From Paenibacillus sp. JQZ6Y-1 (GTDB taxonomy: Bacteria; Bacillota; Bacilli; Paenibacillales; Paenibacillaceae), in assembly GCF_040719145.1 (NCBI RefSeq), contig NZ_JBFDUZ010000007.1, forward strand, positions 32,791 to 96,790: 64,000 nucleotides of DNA, read 5' to 3'. The notes below the pieces were generated by a model, which was not told where the DNA came from, searched no databases, and saw only the letters and a list, made by a program, of their open reading frames with translations. Shown in pieces: positions 29,171 through 39,799 of the stretch. Numbering within the stretch: position 1 is the first letter of the stretch; each line of letters opens with the position of its first letter. The translations under genes were made by a program, and so were the position numbers.

Positions 29171-29198
29171 ATTGTAGCCCTTTTCCAGCAAGAAGCAA
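29171..29198 (-). promoter_or_regulatory. sigma-A promoter of the uronate operon
   Basis: On the minus strand TTGCTT (29198-29193) and TACAAT (29176-29171) are 16 bases apart. The start point would fall just before the palindrome at 29145-29158. Confidence 0.6.
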
Positions 29199-29729
29199 GA
29201 GGAAACTTCAATGTTTAGTTGTTACAGTTGTTTGAAATGAATCGTTCTGTACCTGTAACAGATCTCATAGATAAACGCTAAAAAAAGTGATGGATGTAGG
29301 GCTGCTTTACCTGCTGCATTCCTCTTTCTCAAGGTGGATAAGCTTACATGTTATTTCTTTTCATTACAAGCCTAGGATCCGACTGCTAGCAAAGCACGTG
29401 AAACCGCTACGTTCGCCACCCTTCACTAGCTTTCATAAAAACATACAATCTGATTTTAATCAGATTCCTCATGCTGAGGTTCCCTTTTTATTATGAAACG
29501 ATAAAGAAATTCTCTAAAATCTAGTATTTTCATGCTTTCCCGTTATCTTTGTCACAGAATATCCATGCTCTGCTGTCGTCTCAGTATGATGATTCTCATA
29601 TGTTCGCAACCATCGTCTTTCGTTTTTCTTTTCTATCATCTTCAGTACTTGAACATGCTTTTCCGTATTTGGACAGTCTCTTCGGCAAAAGAATATACAT
29701 TCTCACAATCATTAGATAGTGAACAACGT
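29199..29729. other. intergenic region upstream of the uronate operon
   Basis: About 530 AT-richer bases between the uxaC promoter and the argH terminator. Short open frames lack SD sequences and resemble no known family. I see no gene, repeat or RNA element that I can support. Confidence 0.4.
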
Positions 29730-29769
29730 AAAAAGCGGTATTCCCTCTCTATCGAGAAGAAATACCGCC
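29730..29769 (-). terminator. intrinsic terminator downstream of argH
   Basis: On the minus strand GCGGTATT pairs with AATACCGC, with an inner partial pairing around TCTCGATAGAGA, followed by TTTTT. It lies about 100 bases after the argH stop and ends the arginine cluster. Confidence 0.75.
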
Positions 29770-29871
29770 GTGATGAATAGCTATTTGTAATTACGCGATG
29801 CGATTCAGGAATACATAATTGCAAAATACGCGATGAATGGATACATGTTGCATCATAACGTGAACAACCTA

Positions 29872-31281
29872 TTATGAACGCGTATGCTGCTCCAGCCATT
29901 GCACCGTATGTTGCAGCTTACCACCTGCACGCTCAATCGCTTGCTCCACCTGTACCGTTGCTGTACCGCCATAGACGTTACGCGCATTGACCACCGTTTC
30001 CGGTTGCAGCACTTGGTAGATATTATCGTCAAACAACGGCGAGAAGTTCTGGAACTCTTCCAGCGTCAGATCGAGCAAATACTTGCCTTCCTGAATGCAG
30101 TACAGCACCGTTTTACCGATGACTTCATGCGCCTGACGGAAAGGTAGACCTTTGTTCACGAGGAAGTCGGCAATATCGGTCGCATTGGAAAAGTCCTTGT
30201 TGACCGCTTCTCTCATCCGTCCCGTATTTACTTTCATGGTAGAAATCATCGGTGCGAACAATTGCAGCGCGCCTTCCAGCGTCGCTACTGTATCGAACAT
30301 GCCTTCTTTGTCTTCTTGCATATCCTTGTTGTATGCCAGCGGCAACGACTTCAGTACGGTCAGCAGACCGATCAGATTGCCGTACACGCGACCAGTTTTC
30401 CCACGTACCAGTTCCGGTACATCTGGGTTTTTCTTTTGCGGCATAATACTGCTGCCTGTGCAGAAAGCATCATCCAGCTCGATAAAGTTGAACTCCGTAC
30501 TACTCCACAGTACCAGTTCTTCGCTCAGACGCGACAGATGCGTCATAATCAGCGAAGCGCCCGCCAGAAATTCGACGATAAAGTCGCGGTCACTAACCGC
30601 GTCCAGACTGTTCTCGTATACGCCGTCAAAGCCCAACTGCTCTGCCACAAAATGACGGTCAATCGGGAATGTTGTACCTGCCAGCGCACCTGCGCCCAGC
30701 GGCAATACATTGATCCGTTTGTAGCTGTCTTTGAGTCGGTCAATATCGCGCTCGAACATGGAGACATACGCCATCAGATGATGCGCGAACAGAATCGGTT
30801 GGGCGCGCTGTAGATGCGTATAGCCTGGGATGATTGTGTTCAGGTTTGCTTTTGCCTGTCCGATCAGCGCTTCCTGCAAAGCGTGAAGCAATCCGGTCAG
30901 CTCCACCACGCGATTACGCAAGTACAGGTGCATATCAGTTGCCACCTGATCGTTACGGCTACGACCGGTATGCAGCTTGCCACCCACCGCGCCGACTTCT
31001 TCGATCAGATGCTTTTCAATATTCATATGAATATCTTCATCAGACACGGAAAATTGTACGTTTCCGGCACGGATATTGTCCAGTACCTTATTCAGACCAG
31101 CTTTGATGGTTTCTACATCTTCTGCGGGTACAATACCACATTTGCCCAGCATCGTGACATGTGCCAGACTGCCTTGGATATCCTCCTCAGCTAATGCTTT
31201 ATCGAAATGGATGGAGGCTGTATATTCCTCCACCAGATGATTCGTTTGCTTGGTAAAACGTCCGCCCCATAGTTTGCTCAT
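29872..31281 (-). CDS. argH: ArgH, argininosuccinate lyase
   Basis: ArgH splits argininosuccinate into arginine and fumarate, the last step of the pathway. I start at the ATG at 31281 (469 residues, MSKLWGGRF, the family N-terminus); an in-frame GTG 12 bases earlier lies too close to the SD. Motifs are [19 protein letters not shown]-like [11 protein letters not shown] and the catalytic-loop signature [18 protein letters not shown] lies 13 bases upstream, inside the argG end. The gap to the argG stop is 8 bases, so argG and argH are coupled. Confidence 0.96.
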   Translation of the reverse strand: MSKLWGGRFTKQTNHLVEEYTASIHFDKALAEEDIQGSLAHVTMLGKCGIVPAEDVETIKAGLNKVLDNIRAGNVQFSVSDEDIHMNIEKHLIEEVGAVGGKLHTGRSRNDQVATDMHLYLRNRVVELTGLLHALQEALIGQAKANLNTIIPGYTHLQRAQPILFAHHLMAYVSMFERDIDRLKDSYKRINVLPLGAGALAGTTFPIDRHFVAEQLGFDGVYENSLDAVSDRDFIVEFLAGASLIMTHLSRLSEELVLWSSTEFNFIELDDAFCTGSSIMPQKKNPDVPELVRGKTGRVYGNLIGLLTVLKSLPLAYNKDMQEDKEGMFDTVATLEGALQLFAPMISTMKVNTGRMREAVNKDFSNATDIADFLVNKGLPFRQAHEVIGKTVLYCIQEGKYLLDLTLEEFQNFSPLFDDNIYQVLQPETVVNARNVYGGTATVQVEQAIERAGGKLQHTVQWLEQHTRS

Positions 31282-31289
31282 GCTGCCGG

Positions 31290-32546
31290 TCACACTCCCT
31301 GCTTCACTTGACTTGCTGCTTGCTGCTGTACACCAGCGCCCACTTTTAGACGCAGTGCATTCAGCTGGATAAAGCCAGCCGCATCGCCTTGATCATACGC
31401 ATTGGTTGGATCAGCTTCCATGGTCGCGATGTCTGGGTTGTACAGACTGTATGGGCTGCTCAGACCAGCAGCGATAATGTTGCCTTTGTACAGCTTCACT
31501 CGTACTGTACCAGTCACATTTTTCTGACTTTCGGTTACGAGTGCTTGCAGTGCCAGACGCTCTGGTGCGAACCAGAAGCCATTGTACACGAGGTTCGCAT
31601 AACGGGTAATGAGCGAATCGCGCAGGCTCATTACTTCGCGGTCCATCGTCAGTGACTCCATTTTACGGTGAGCGGTGAACAGGATTGTACCACCTGGTGT
31701 CTCATACACGCCACGGCTCTTCATGCCGACAAAACGGTTTTCCACCATATCGACGCGACCGATTCCATGCTTGCCACCCAGCTCGTTCAGCTTCTCCATC
31801 ACTTCTAGCGGAGTCAGCGATTGACCGTTGAGGGCAATACAGTTACCTTGTGCAAATTCCAGCTCCAGCATTTCCGGCTGATCCGGTGCATCCTCTGGAG
31901 ATACGCTCAGCACGAACATGTCTTTGTTGCTCTCTGCACTTGCATCAAAGTTTGGATCTTCCAGCACGCCGCTCTCATAGCTGATATGCAGCAGGTTGCG
32001 GTCTGTGGAATACGGCTTCGCTGCCGATGCCGTAACCGGAATGCCGTGGGATTCCGCGTAAGAGATCATTTCCGCACGTCCTGGGAAGTCCTCGCGGAAT
32101 TTTTCCAGACGCCAAGGGGCGATCACTTTGATCTCCGGTGCCAGTGCAGCTGCATTCAATTCAAAACGTACTTGGTCATTCCCTTTACCCGTTGCGCCGT
32201 GAGCGATCGCAATGGCGCCTTCCGCACGAGCGATTTCCACCATGCGCTTTGCAATCAATGGACGCGCAATACTTGTACCGAGCAGGTATTGTCCTTCATA
32301 CAGTGCGCCCGCTTGGAACATCGGATAAATGAAATCCTCCGCAAATTCTGCACGCAGATCGTCGATGTACACTTTGGATGCACCAGTTGCCAGTGCTTTT
32401 TCTTCCAGACCGTCCAACTCATCCGCCTGTCCAATATCCGCTGTAAACGTAATGATCTCTGCGTCATATGTTTCTTTCAGCCATTTCAGAATGATGGACG
32501 TATCCAGTCCACCGGAGTATGCCAGTACAATTTTGTCTTTTGCCAT
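31290..32546 (-). CDS. argG: ArgG, argininosuccinate synthase
   Basis: ArgG joins citrulline and aspartate using ATP. The 418 residues begin [17 protein letters not shown], with the ATP pyrophosphatase P-loop SGGLDTS. They also contain [12 protein letters not shown] and the substrate-binding segment [26 protein letters not shown] lies 9 bases before the ATG at 32546; an in-frame TTG two codons earlier is less likely. Length is slightly above the usual 400, because of a Gln/Ala-rich tail. It follows argF after 181 bp. Confidence 0.96.
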   Translation of the reverse strand: MAKDKIVLAYSGGLDTSIILKWLKETYDAEIITFTADIGQADELDGLEEKALATGASKVYIDDLRAEFAEDFIYPMFQAGALYEGQYLLGTSIARPLIAKRMVEIARAEGAIAIAHGATGKGNDQVRFELNAAALAPEIKVIAPWRLEKFREDFPGRAEMISYAESHGIPVTASAAKPYSTDRNLLHISYESGVLEDPNFDASAESNKDMFVLSVSPEDAPDQPEMLELEFAQGNCIALNGQSLTPLEVMEKLNELGGKHGIGRVDMVENRFVGMKSRGVYETPGGTILFTAHRKMESLTMDREVMSLRDSLITRYANLVYNGFWFAPERLALQALVTESQKNVTGTVRVKLYKGNIIAAGLSSPYSLYNPDIATMEADPTNAYDQGDAAGFIQLNALRLKVGAGVQQQAASQVKQGV

Positions 32547-32727
32547 GTTCAAATGCCCCCCAATGTAAAACCTTTTGAAGCGGGCAGGTGGACAGCAGAT
32601 ACAAGCGAGATGTACCTGCTCTGCTCCTGTCCGTCAAAAGGTCGTTTATTCTTCATTATTGTTATTGTAAAGGTTCCTGCTGCGCCCAACAACCGGGTTG
32701 TACGCTTTGTTACTAATCGTAAAAAGA

Positions 32728-33693
32728 TTATCCGATCAGCGCCGCCATAATCGCTTTTTGCGCATGCAGGCGATTTTCCGCTTCATCAAAAATCACGCTG
32801 TTACCACCGTCGATCACGCCTGCGCTAACTTCCTCACCGCGGTGAGCAGGCAGACAGTGCAGGAAGATATAATCTGGCTTCGCATGACTCACTAGCTCCT
32901 CATTCACCTGATAATCAGCAAATGCCTGCTCGCGTATCTTCTGCTCTTCCTCAAAGCCCATGCTCGCCCACACATCAGTGTAAATGGCATCCGCATTCGC
33001 TACCGCTTCCTTCGGATCACGTACGACTTTGATGGTCGCGCCGCTCTCTGCTGCCAATGCTTCACATTGCTTCAGCACCTCTGCGTCCGGCTCATATCCT
33101 TCTGGGCTGGCAACGTATACGTCCAGACCGACACGTGCGCCGCCGATCATCAGCGAGTGCGCCATATTGTTGCCGTCGCCGATGTATGCCAGTTTCAGAC
33201 CTTTTAGCTTGCCTTTGTGCTCCACAATCGTTTGGAAATCCGCCAGCACCTGACACGGATGCCCCAGATCGCTCAGTCCGTTGATCACCGGAATGTCGGC
33301 ATATTTTGCCAGCTCGGTTACATTCTCATGACCGAACGTACGGATCATAATACCGTCCAGATAGCGGGACATCACTTGCGCCGTATCGGCAATGGTCTCG
33401 CCGCGTCCCATTTGAATATCATTTTTGCTCAGGAACAATGCGTGTCCGCCCAGCTGATACGTACCAACCTCAAACGATACACGGGTACGCGTAGACGACT
33501 TTTCAAAAATCAGTCCAACCGTTTTGCCTTCCAGCGGGCGATACACTTCACCGGCTTTTTGCTTGCGCTTTAGTTCAATCGCCAGCTCGATCAGAAAATG
33601 AATCTCCTCAGCGGTATAGTCGCTCAATTCAATAAAATCTTTACCTTTAAAATGGCTCAGTTCCAGCTTGCCTGTTTGTGTTGCGTCGGACAA
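32728..33693 (-). CDS. argF: ArgF, ornithine carbamoyltransferase (TTG start)
   Basis: ArgF makes citrulline from ornithine and carbamoyl phosphate. The TTG at 33693 with GGAGG 8 bases upstream gives 321 residues beginning MSDATQTGKLELSHFKGKDF; the frame is open further upstream but without an SD or homology. The carbamoyl-phosphate site SSTRTRVSFE, the GHPCQVLADF box, DVWASMG and the ornithine loop HCLPAHRGEEV are all intact. It lies 208 bp after argD. Confidence 0.95.
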   Translation of the reverse strand: MSDATQTGKLELSHFKGKDFIELSDYTAEEIHFLIELAIELKRKQKAGEVYRPLEGKTVGLIFEKSSTRTRVSFEVGTYQLGGHALFLSKNDIQMGRGETIADTAQVMSRYLDGIMIRTFGHENVTELAKYADIPVINGLSDLGHPCQVLADFQTIVEHKGKLKGLKLAYIGDGNNMAHSLMIGGARVGLDVYVASPEGYEPDAEVLKQCEALAAESGATIKVVRDPKEAVANADAIYTDVWASMGFEEEQKIREQAFADYQVNEELVSHAKPDYIFLHCLPAHRGEEVSAGVIDGGNSVIFDEAENRLHAQKAIMAALIG

Positions 33694-33901
33694 TGTTCCA
33701 GCCTCCTCACAGATAGATGCAAGTGCTACTGCATTACCAATCACATTCGTCGGCAGCAGACGCATCTATCTGTTGTATTGTATGCACGCGATCAACGGTG
33801 CGAATCGTTTATAATGGTCGCTCTCAGGTTGAACCGAAGCAGCGAATGTATAGTTCTTCTACTTGTTAGAGCCAATCAGTGAAAACCAATCTATGTTGCG
33901 C

Positions 33902-35140
33902 TTACTTACCGCTTGGACTTGCCGCCGTTACAACCGGCGCATACTCCTGAATAATTTCGCTCAGCAGGCTGATCGCCTGATCGATTTCTTCCTTCGTAAT
34001 CAGCAAATTCGGCAGCAGACGGATTACGTTTGGACCAGCATTAACGAATAGCAGCCCTTTTTCCTGTCCAACCAGAATCAACTCATTAATTGGACCTGCG
34101 CACTCAATTCCGATCATCAAGCCTTTGCCACGAATCTCCAGTACAAATGGATGATCTGCCAGCTTGTCATGCAGCTGCTGGTTCAGATAGTCGCCCATCT
34201 GTGCGGCATGCTCGACGACATTCTGCTCCTGCATCGTTTCTAATGTAGCGATCACTGCTGCGGTTGCGAGCGGTGTACCGCCGAAGGTAGAACCGTGGCT
34301 ACCTGCGCTAAATGCTTCTTTCAGATGCGCTTTGCCGACCATCGCGCCCACTGGGAAGCCGCTTGCCAGACCTTTAGCAAGAGTGAAGATATCCGGCTCG
34401 ATACCATAATGCTCAAATGCTAGCAGTTTGCCGGTACGTCCCATACCCGTTTGGATCTCATCAATAATGAGCAGCAGACCGTTCTGCTTGCACAGCTCTG
34501 CCACGGCTTGTACATACTCCACACCTGCTGGATGCACGCCGCCTTCTGCCTGAATCATTTCCAGCATAACCGCTGCGGTGTGTGGACCGATTGCGCTTTG
34601 CAGAGCGTCCAGATCGTTCAATGGTACTGTGATAAAGCCCGCGGGCAGTGGATGGAAGCCTTCTTTTACTTTATCCTGTCCGGTTGCCGTCAAGGTTGCC
34701 AGTGTCCGACCGTGGAAGGACTGGGTAAAGGTAATGATCTCATAACGTTCTTCGCCTTTGATCTTTTGCTGATACTTCCGCGCTAGCTTGATCGCTGCTT
34801 CGTTCGCTTCCGCGCCGCTATTACAGAAGAATACAGCATCGCCAGATGTCATCGACGTTAGCAGCTGTGCTGCTTGTTCCTGATTCGGAATCTGGAACAG
34901 ATTGGACGTATGCCATAGTTGATCCAGCTGATCCTTGAGCTTCGCTGTTACACTTTCGGGAGCATGTCCCAGATTGGTTACTGCCAGTCCGCACATAAAG
35001 TCCAGATATTTCTTACCATTTACATCCCACAGATAACTTCCTTTTCCTTTGGCAAAAGCAAGCGGGTATCGCGCATACGAAGGGAATAACGCACTTTCAG
35101 TATTTGCTGGTGATTGCTGGTTGTTCATCGGATTAGCCAT
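33902..35140 (-). CDS. argD: ArgD, acetylornithine aminotransferase
   Basis: A PLP enzyme that converts N-acetylglutamate semialdehyde to N-acetylornithine with glutamate as amino donor. The ATG at 35140 (AAGGAG 10 bases upstream) gives 412 residues. Class III aminotransferase motifs are present: FCNSGAEANEAAIKLAR, LIIDEIQTGMGRTG, and the Schiff-base lysine in TLAKGLASGFPVGA. It begins 47 bases after the argB stop. Confidence 0.95.
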   Translation of the reverse strand: MANPMNNQQSPANTESALFPSYARYPLAFAKGKGSYLWDVNGKKYLDFMCGLAVTNLGHAPESVTAKLKDQLDQLWHTSNLFQIPNQEQAAQLLTSMTSGDAVFFCNSGAEANEAAIKLARKYQQKIKGEERYEIITFTQSFHGRTLATLTATGQDKVKEGFHPLPAGFITVPLNDLDALQSAIGPHTAAVMLEMIQAEGGVHPAGVEYVQAVAELCKQNGLLLIIDEIQTGMGRTGKLLAFEHYGIEPDIFTLAKGLASGFPVGAMVGKAHLKEAFSAGSHGSTFGGTPLATAAVIATLETMQEQNVVEHAAQMGDYLNQQLHDKLADHPFVLEIRGKGLMIGIECAGPINELILVGQEKGLLFVNAGPNVIRLLPNLLITKEEIDQAISLLSEIIQEYAPVVTAASPSGK

Positions 35141-35187
35141 GCTGGTCACGCTCCTTAATCGTTGGTTGAAATAGGGAAACGATACAT

Positions 35188-35997
35188 TTACAGTACCGTA
35201 TTGCGTACAATTCGTGTACCGACAGCATCGCCGTTGAGTACTCGGCTTAGAATGCCCGGCTCACTGCCGTCGACAATAATAACTTCTTGCACATCGCCTT
35301 GGATACAGGCAATCGCTGCTTTCACTTTCGGGATCATGCCACCGTAAATTTCGTCTGTTTCGATCAGTTGCTCAATCTCAGTGATAGTTACTTGCGGTAG
35401 TACTTTCTTTTCGCCGTCCACTTGCTTCATAATGCCCGGTACATCGGTAACCACGATCATGCGTGGCACGCCAAGGTGCGAGGCAACCGCTCCCGCCGCC
35501 GTATCGGCATTAATGTTATAATGCTGTCCCGTCGCATCGACACCTACCGGAGCGATGACGGGCATATAGCCCAGATCGGTAATGGAGCGGATAATGGATG
35601 CCTCAACATACGTGACATCACCCACCAATCCGACTTCCGCGGAATTGGCAACCGGTTTGGCCTGAATCAGACCACCATCGACACCAGAGATGCCGATTGC
35701 TTTTGCCCGGCTGCCCTGAATTCGTCGGACGATCTGCTTGTTGATGCTGCCCGAAAGCACCATCTCCACCACATCCAGTACCTGCTCGGTCGTTTTACGC
35801 AATCCGCCAACAAACTCGGTTTCGATCCCTAATTTGCCCAGATTATCCGAAATCGCCGGACCACCGCCATGAACAATTACCGGCTGAATACCCGACTGTT
35901 GAATCTGCTGCAAATCTGCAAAAAACGAATCCGGCAGCGCTGCTAGCGTACTACCACCGCATTTCATCACAAAGGTACGAGCTGTCTGTCCTGTCAT
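35188..35997 (-). CDS. argB: ArgB, acetylglutamate kinase
   Basis: ArgB phosphorylates N-acetylglutamate. The ATG at 35997 with GGAGG 8 bases upstream gives 269 residues. The nucleotide and substrate sites are visible as MKCGGSTLA, VHGGGPAISD and NINADTAAGAVA. The kinase lacks the N-terminal helix extension of the hexameric, arginine-inhibited form. With argJ in the cluster, this suggests the cyclic acetyl pathway, with control mainly at transcription; that last point is inference. Confidence 0.95.
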   Translation of the reverse strand: MTGQTARTFVMKCGGSTLAALPDSFFADLQQIQQSGIQPVIVHGGGPAISDNLGKLGIETEFVGGLRKTTEQVLDVVEMVLSGSINKQIVRRIQGSRAKAIGISGVDGGLIQAKPVANSAEVGLVGDVTYVEASIIRSITDLGYMPVIAPVGVDATGQHYNINADTAAGAVASHLGVPRMIVVTDVPGIMKQVDGEKKVLPQVTITEIEQLIETDEIYGGMIPKVKAAIACIQGDVQEVIIVDGSEPGILSRVLNGDAVGTRIVRNTVL

Positions 35998-36248
35998 ATC
36001 CATATCCTCCATTCTCCGATTGTCTGTTTGGTATGCCTGTTCTGCTTGCTGTTCTTATTGCATTTGCTCTCTTCGAATCAGGTCTATTACCGATAGAGCT
36101 TGGTTCCGTAACCTATCGTTGGGTCTTGCTTCGCTTATACTTCATTCGTTACTTATATTTAAACGTCATAGTCGATATGTACACTGGCAACAACCACCGC
36201 GACTTGCTCGGTCGTTATTGCCATTATCACGCTGAATCATGAATAGAT

Positions 36249-37475
36249 TTACGTGCGATATGCCGCGTTGATACGCACATAATCATATGTTAGATCGCAG
36301 CCCCATGCGAGCGCACTGCCTTCGCCATAATGCAGATCCACGACGATTTGTACCGTATCACCTTTCAAATATTCCAGCGCTGCCTCTTCATCAAATGGCA
36401 CTGGACGTGATCCAGTCAGCACCACAATGTCGCCAAGGCGAATATCCACTGTGTTCACATCCACTGGCTCACCTGCACGCCCAACCGCAGCAATCACGCG
36501 TCCCCAGTTGGCATCCGCACCGAACATGGCAGACTTCACAAGACTAGAACCGATGACCGTCTTGGCAATCGCTCTAGCGGACAAGTCGCTCAGCGCGCCG
36601 TTGACCACCACTTCTACCAGCTTGGTCGCTCCTTCGCCATCACGGGCAATCGCCTGTGCCAGATGTTCGCATACATGACGGAATCCAGCAGCATAAGCTT
36701 CCCAATCGGCATGCTCTGGCGTCAATGCTTCGTGATCCGCCAGCCCGCTTGCCATCGACACCAGCATATCATTGGTGCTCGTATCGCCATCCACCGTAAT
36801 CATGTTAAAGGTACGATCCGTCGTATCGCGCAACAGCTGATGCAGATGGGCGGATGAAATCTTCGCATCCGTCGTCATAAAAGCAAGCATTGTCGCCATA
36901 TTCGGATGAATCATCCCTGAGCCTTTGGCTGCTCCAGCGATATGTACAGTTGTGCCATTCACCTGTACCGCTACACAGATTTCCTTTTTCACCAGATCGG
37001 TCGTCAGAATCGATTGGCAAAATGCTTCGGCATGCTCTGGCGCATTGCCTGTTACAGCAGCTAGCTTGTCGATACCGGAAGTGAGACGATCCATTTTCAA
37101 CAGTTCACCGATAACACCAGTCGATGCGACCGCCACATCCTCTTCATGCAAACCAAATTGCTGCGCTGTGCGCGCACGCATCGTATACGCATCCTGCTCG
37201 CCCTGCTGACCGGTACAAGCATTGGCGTTCCCGCTATTCACGACTACTGCGCGCAATGTACCGTTATGCAGACTTTCGCGGGTCACTTGCAGTGGGGCCG
37301 CTTGAAACAGATTCGTCGTATACACTGCTGCCGCCGCTGCTGGCACATCACACACGATCACGCCCAGATCGTTACGCTCTGTTTTTTTCAATCCGCAATG
37401 CAATCCTGCTGCCTGAAATCCTACTGGTGTAACGATCGAACCGTCCTGAATCTGTTGAAATCCTTGATCTGACAT
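36249..37475 (-). CDS. argJ: ArgJ, bifunctional ornithine acetyltransferase/N-acetylglutamate synthase
   Basis: ArgJ moves the acetyl group from N-acetylornithine back to glutamate, which makes the pathway cyclic. The ATG at 37475 (MSDQGFQQIQDGS) gives 408 residues with a GGAG 5 bases upstream; the open frame extends 21 codons further without homology. The self-cleavage site lies in GMIHPNMATMLAF, where Thr becomes the N-terminal nucleophile of the beta chain. GNANACTG and the C-terminal NAAYRT are family features. It lies 125 bp after argC. Confidence 0.95.
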   Translation of the reverse strand: MSDQGFQQIQDGSIVTPVGFQAAGLHCGLKKTERNDLGVIVCDVPAAAAAVYTTNLFQAAPLQVTRESLHNGTLRAVVVNSGNANACTGQQGEQDAYTMRARTAQQFGLHEEDVAVASTGVIGELLKMDRLTSGIDKLAAVTGNAPEHAEAFCQSILTTDLVKKEICVAVQVNGTTVHIAGAAKGSGMIHPNMATMLAFMTTDAKISSAHLHQLLRDTTDRTFNMITVDGDTSTNDMLVSMASGLADHEALTPEHADWEAYAAGFRHVCEHLAQAIARDGEGATKLVEVVVNGALSDLSARAIAKTVIGSSLVKSAMFGADANWGRVIAAVGRAGEPVDVNTVDIRLGDIVVLTGSRPVPFDEEAALEYLKGDTVQIVVDLHYGEGSALAWGCDLTYDYVRINAAYRT

Positions 37476-37599
37476 GATATCTCCACTCACTTCCTGATCG
37501 ACGATGTAAATTTGAGAAGATGCAATTGTAGAAAACAAAGGATAGATGCTTCTATGCGCATGCTTGCGATAGAGGCGGCGTCATAGTGGGCCGTATATG

Positions 37600-38652
37600 T
37601 TAAGGATATACCGGAATCATATTCAGTCCGAGATTCTCGTCCCAGCCCATCATCAGATTCAGGTTTTGAATCGCCTGACCGGCAGCGCCTTTGACCAAAT
37701 TATCAATAACCGACACAATCGTCATGCGACCGGTACGCTCATCCAGCGCAAAGCCGATATCGCAATAGTTGGAACCTGCCACTTCCTTCGTGGATGGCCA
37801 TTGGCCTTTACCACGTACACGGACAAACGGACGATCTTTATAATATTCGCGATACAGATCAATCCAATCCTGTTCGGAATGATTGCCTGTCACCTTCATA
37901 TACATGGTGCTCATAATACCGCGTGTCATCGGCACCAGATGTGTTGTAAATGTTACCGTCACCTGCTTGCCTGCCACTTCACCAAGCACCTGCTCGATTT
38001 CGGGAATATGCTGATGCTTGTTGATTTTATACACTTTGAAGTTTTCATTCATTTCCGCATAATGCGAATTCAGGCTAGTACCACGTCCCGCGCCCGATAC
38101 GCCAGATTTGGCATCAATGATGATCGTATTCGTATCTACCCAGCCAGCATCTACGCCCGGCAATAGTCCGAGAAGCGTCGCCGTTGGATAACAACCGGGG
38201 TTGGAGATGAGTCGCTGACCTGCTACACTGCCGCCCTTTAACTCGCACAATCCATATACCGCTTCAGCCAGCACATCTGCCTGTGGCGCCTTGTGCTTGT
38301 ACCAATGCTCGTATACGGCGGCATCCTTGAGCCGATAGTCGCCAGACAGATCGATGACTTTCAGACCTGCTTCCAGATACTGCGGTGCTAGTTCGCCGCT
38401 CACACCCGATGGTGTCGCCAGAAAGACCAGATCTGCCTTCTGTGCTGTTTCGGTAGGATTCACACCATCCAGCTCCATATCCAGCAATCCATTCAAATGT
38501 GGAAACTGATCCGACATTGGCTTACCGCTGCTAGAAGCCGAGATTACCGATGCAATCTCTACCTGCGGATGGTGCTGTAAAAAACGAATCAGTTCCACCC
38601 CGCCGTAGCCGGTGGAACCTACAATAGCGACTTTTAGTTGATCTGAACTCAT
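37600..38652 (-). CDS. argC: ArgC, N-acetyl-gamma-glutamyl-phosphate reductase
   Basis: ArgC reduces the acyl phosphate made by ArgB with NADPH. The 350 residues start with the Rossmann motif VAIVGSTGYGGVEL, and the catalytic cysteine lies in SNPGCYPTATLLG. GVSGAGRG and HLVPMTRGIMST complete the family pattern. GGGGG lies 8 bases before the ATG. It is the first gene of the seven-gene arginine cluster and has a strong promoter about 140 bases upstream. Confidence 0.96.
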   Translation of the reverse strand: MSSDQLKVAIVGSTGYGGVELIRFLQHHPQVEIASVISASSSGKPMSDQFPHLNGLLDMELDGVNPTETAQKADLVFLATPSGVSGELAPQYLEAGLKVIDLSGDYRLKDAAVYEHWYKHKAPQADVLAEAVYGLCELKGGSVAGQRLISNPGCYPTATLLGLLPGVDAGWVDTNTIIIDAKSGVSGAGRGTSLNSHYAEMNENFKVYKINKHQHIPEIEQVLGEVAGKQVTVTFTTHLVPMTRGIMSTMYMKVTGNHSEQDWIDLYREYYKDRPFVRVRGKGQWPSTKEVAGSNYCDIGFALDERTGRMTIVSVIDNLVKGAAGQAIQNLNLMMGWDENLGLNMIPVYP

Positions 38653-38787
38653 CTTCCATTCCCCCTGTTCCTTGCTTCTACGCCACGCAATCAGCTACCT
38701 ATATCCTTCATGCACTTATGCTGCTGCATGACATTCAGCATAGCTTTGATTGCTCAAATGGCGGTTACGTCTCCGATGAATAAGCTG

Positions 38788-38822
38788 TGTATTATTATAC
38801 ATCCCATGTAATATAAATACAA
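38788..38822 (-). promoter_or_regulatory. argC promoter overlapped by an ARG-box-like palindrome
   Basis: On the minus strand TTGTAT (38822-38817) and TATAAT (38799-38794) are 17 bases apart. The -10 lies inside TGTATAATAATACA (38801-38788), which fits the ArgR/AhrC half-site pattern TGnAT-N4-ATnCA. The spacer, TGTATTTATATTACA-like, may be a second, weaker box. This arrangement would give arginine-dependent repression. No T-box or other leader RNA is visible. The rest of 38653-39128 holds no supported gene. Confidence 0.65.
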
Positions 38823-39128
38823 CCTTGCGCGAAAACATTATTTCATCCGCACCGTTTATCATATCTTCGACATGGCGCGGGTTCATCCAAAGATAATGAT
38901 AGAGCCGTGTCATGTTAAAATAAATAAAAGATCTCTGTATACCCATCATCACCCTTACATTCTACCGATATTTATACTGAGAACATGCAGTCATGACGTT
39001 CATCCTTTCTTACTTTGCTGCCGTATGCTGCCGAAGCAGAGCATCCTACTGTTCTGGCAAAGGAGACGCATTACGTATAATGCTTGACCCGCACGATCCA
39101 ATACATATGATATGGAGTGATTCCGTCT

Positions 39129-39677
39129 ATGCGTTCTACTTTTTCGTTTACAACTGATACTGCTGCTCTATCCATTTTCGACCTGCAAGCCATTCGCCAC
39201 CGGATGGAGAATACGCCAGACTGGTGGACCATCGAAGAGGATGAACTGGAAGAAAGCAATTACGGTCGTATCCTATTTCTGCATTTTGAAAACGATGGCA
39301 CATACGATGTGCAGATAATGACGCATATCCAACAGCCGCAATTGTCTGGCTTTCTTCATATGCCATCTGGTCAATTGTTCATAGACGCAGCCGAGGATAC
39401 TACCGGGGGCGATCTAGAGCCAGACGATTCCGAAGCTGTGTCCGGCAACGTATGGAGCGTACGCCCCGGTGTATATGAAGTGCAAGCCACCCGACAACAG
39501 CAGTCGATCCAAATCGCTCTGCTGTGGCTGGCAGATACGCAATCTGCTTTGCCCAATCATCGTCTTACAGAAGCCAAAGAGACAACGACATCTACAAAGG
39601 ATAACGTATCAATCACGTCCGACGATGTCGTGGAGCATATTATACTCAACAACTTTAACCAGAGCTTACGTCTTTAA
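39129..39677 (+). CDS. hypothetical protein
   Basis: An acidic, probably cytoplasmic protein of 182 residues from the ATG at 39129 (GGAG 11 bases upstream); a GTG at 39117 would add four residues. There is no signal peptide or membrane helix. Early features are TPDWWTIEEDELEESNYGR and LFLHFENDGTYDVQI, and the tail is Thr/Ser-rich. I do not recognise a family. Base composition matches its neighbours. It stands alone, divergent from argC and convergent with the YitT-family gene. Confidence 0.65.
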   Translation: MRSTFSFTTDTAALSIFDLQAIRHRMENTPDWWTIEEDELEESNYGRILFLHFENDGTYDVQIMTHIQQPQLSGFLHMPSGQLFIDAAEDTTGGDLEPDDSEAVSGNVWSVRPGVYEVQATRQQQSIQIALLWLADTQSALPNHRLTEAKETTTSTKDNVSITSDDVVEHIILNNFNQSLRL

Positions 39678-39749
39678 AGACCATAGCCCACATCAAAAAT
39701 TCCATTATATCCCATTAAAACTTTACTACAATCCCATTCAACATTCTAC

Positions 39750-39792
39750 AAAAAAGGAGCATGACACTTCTTATTCAAAGTGTCATGCTCCT
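39750..39792. terminator. terminator between the orphan gene and the YitT-family gene
   Basis: A 15-bp perfect stem (AGGAGCATGACACTT and its complement) with an 8-base loop. The A run on its left gives a T run on the minus strand, so it mainly ends the YitT-family gene. Confidence 0.8.
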
Positions 39793-39799
39793 ACCTGCC

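Noticed and set aside
29642..29899. Small minus-strand gene after argH
   Set aside because: It runs through the argH terminator and overlaps the argH end; no SD.
38653..39128. T-box or other arginine riboswitch before argC
   Set aside because: No T-box sequence (AGGGTGGNACCGCG type) or strong antiterminator hairpin is visible.
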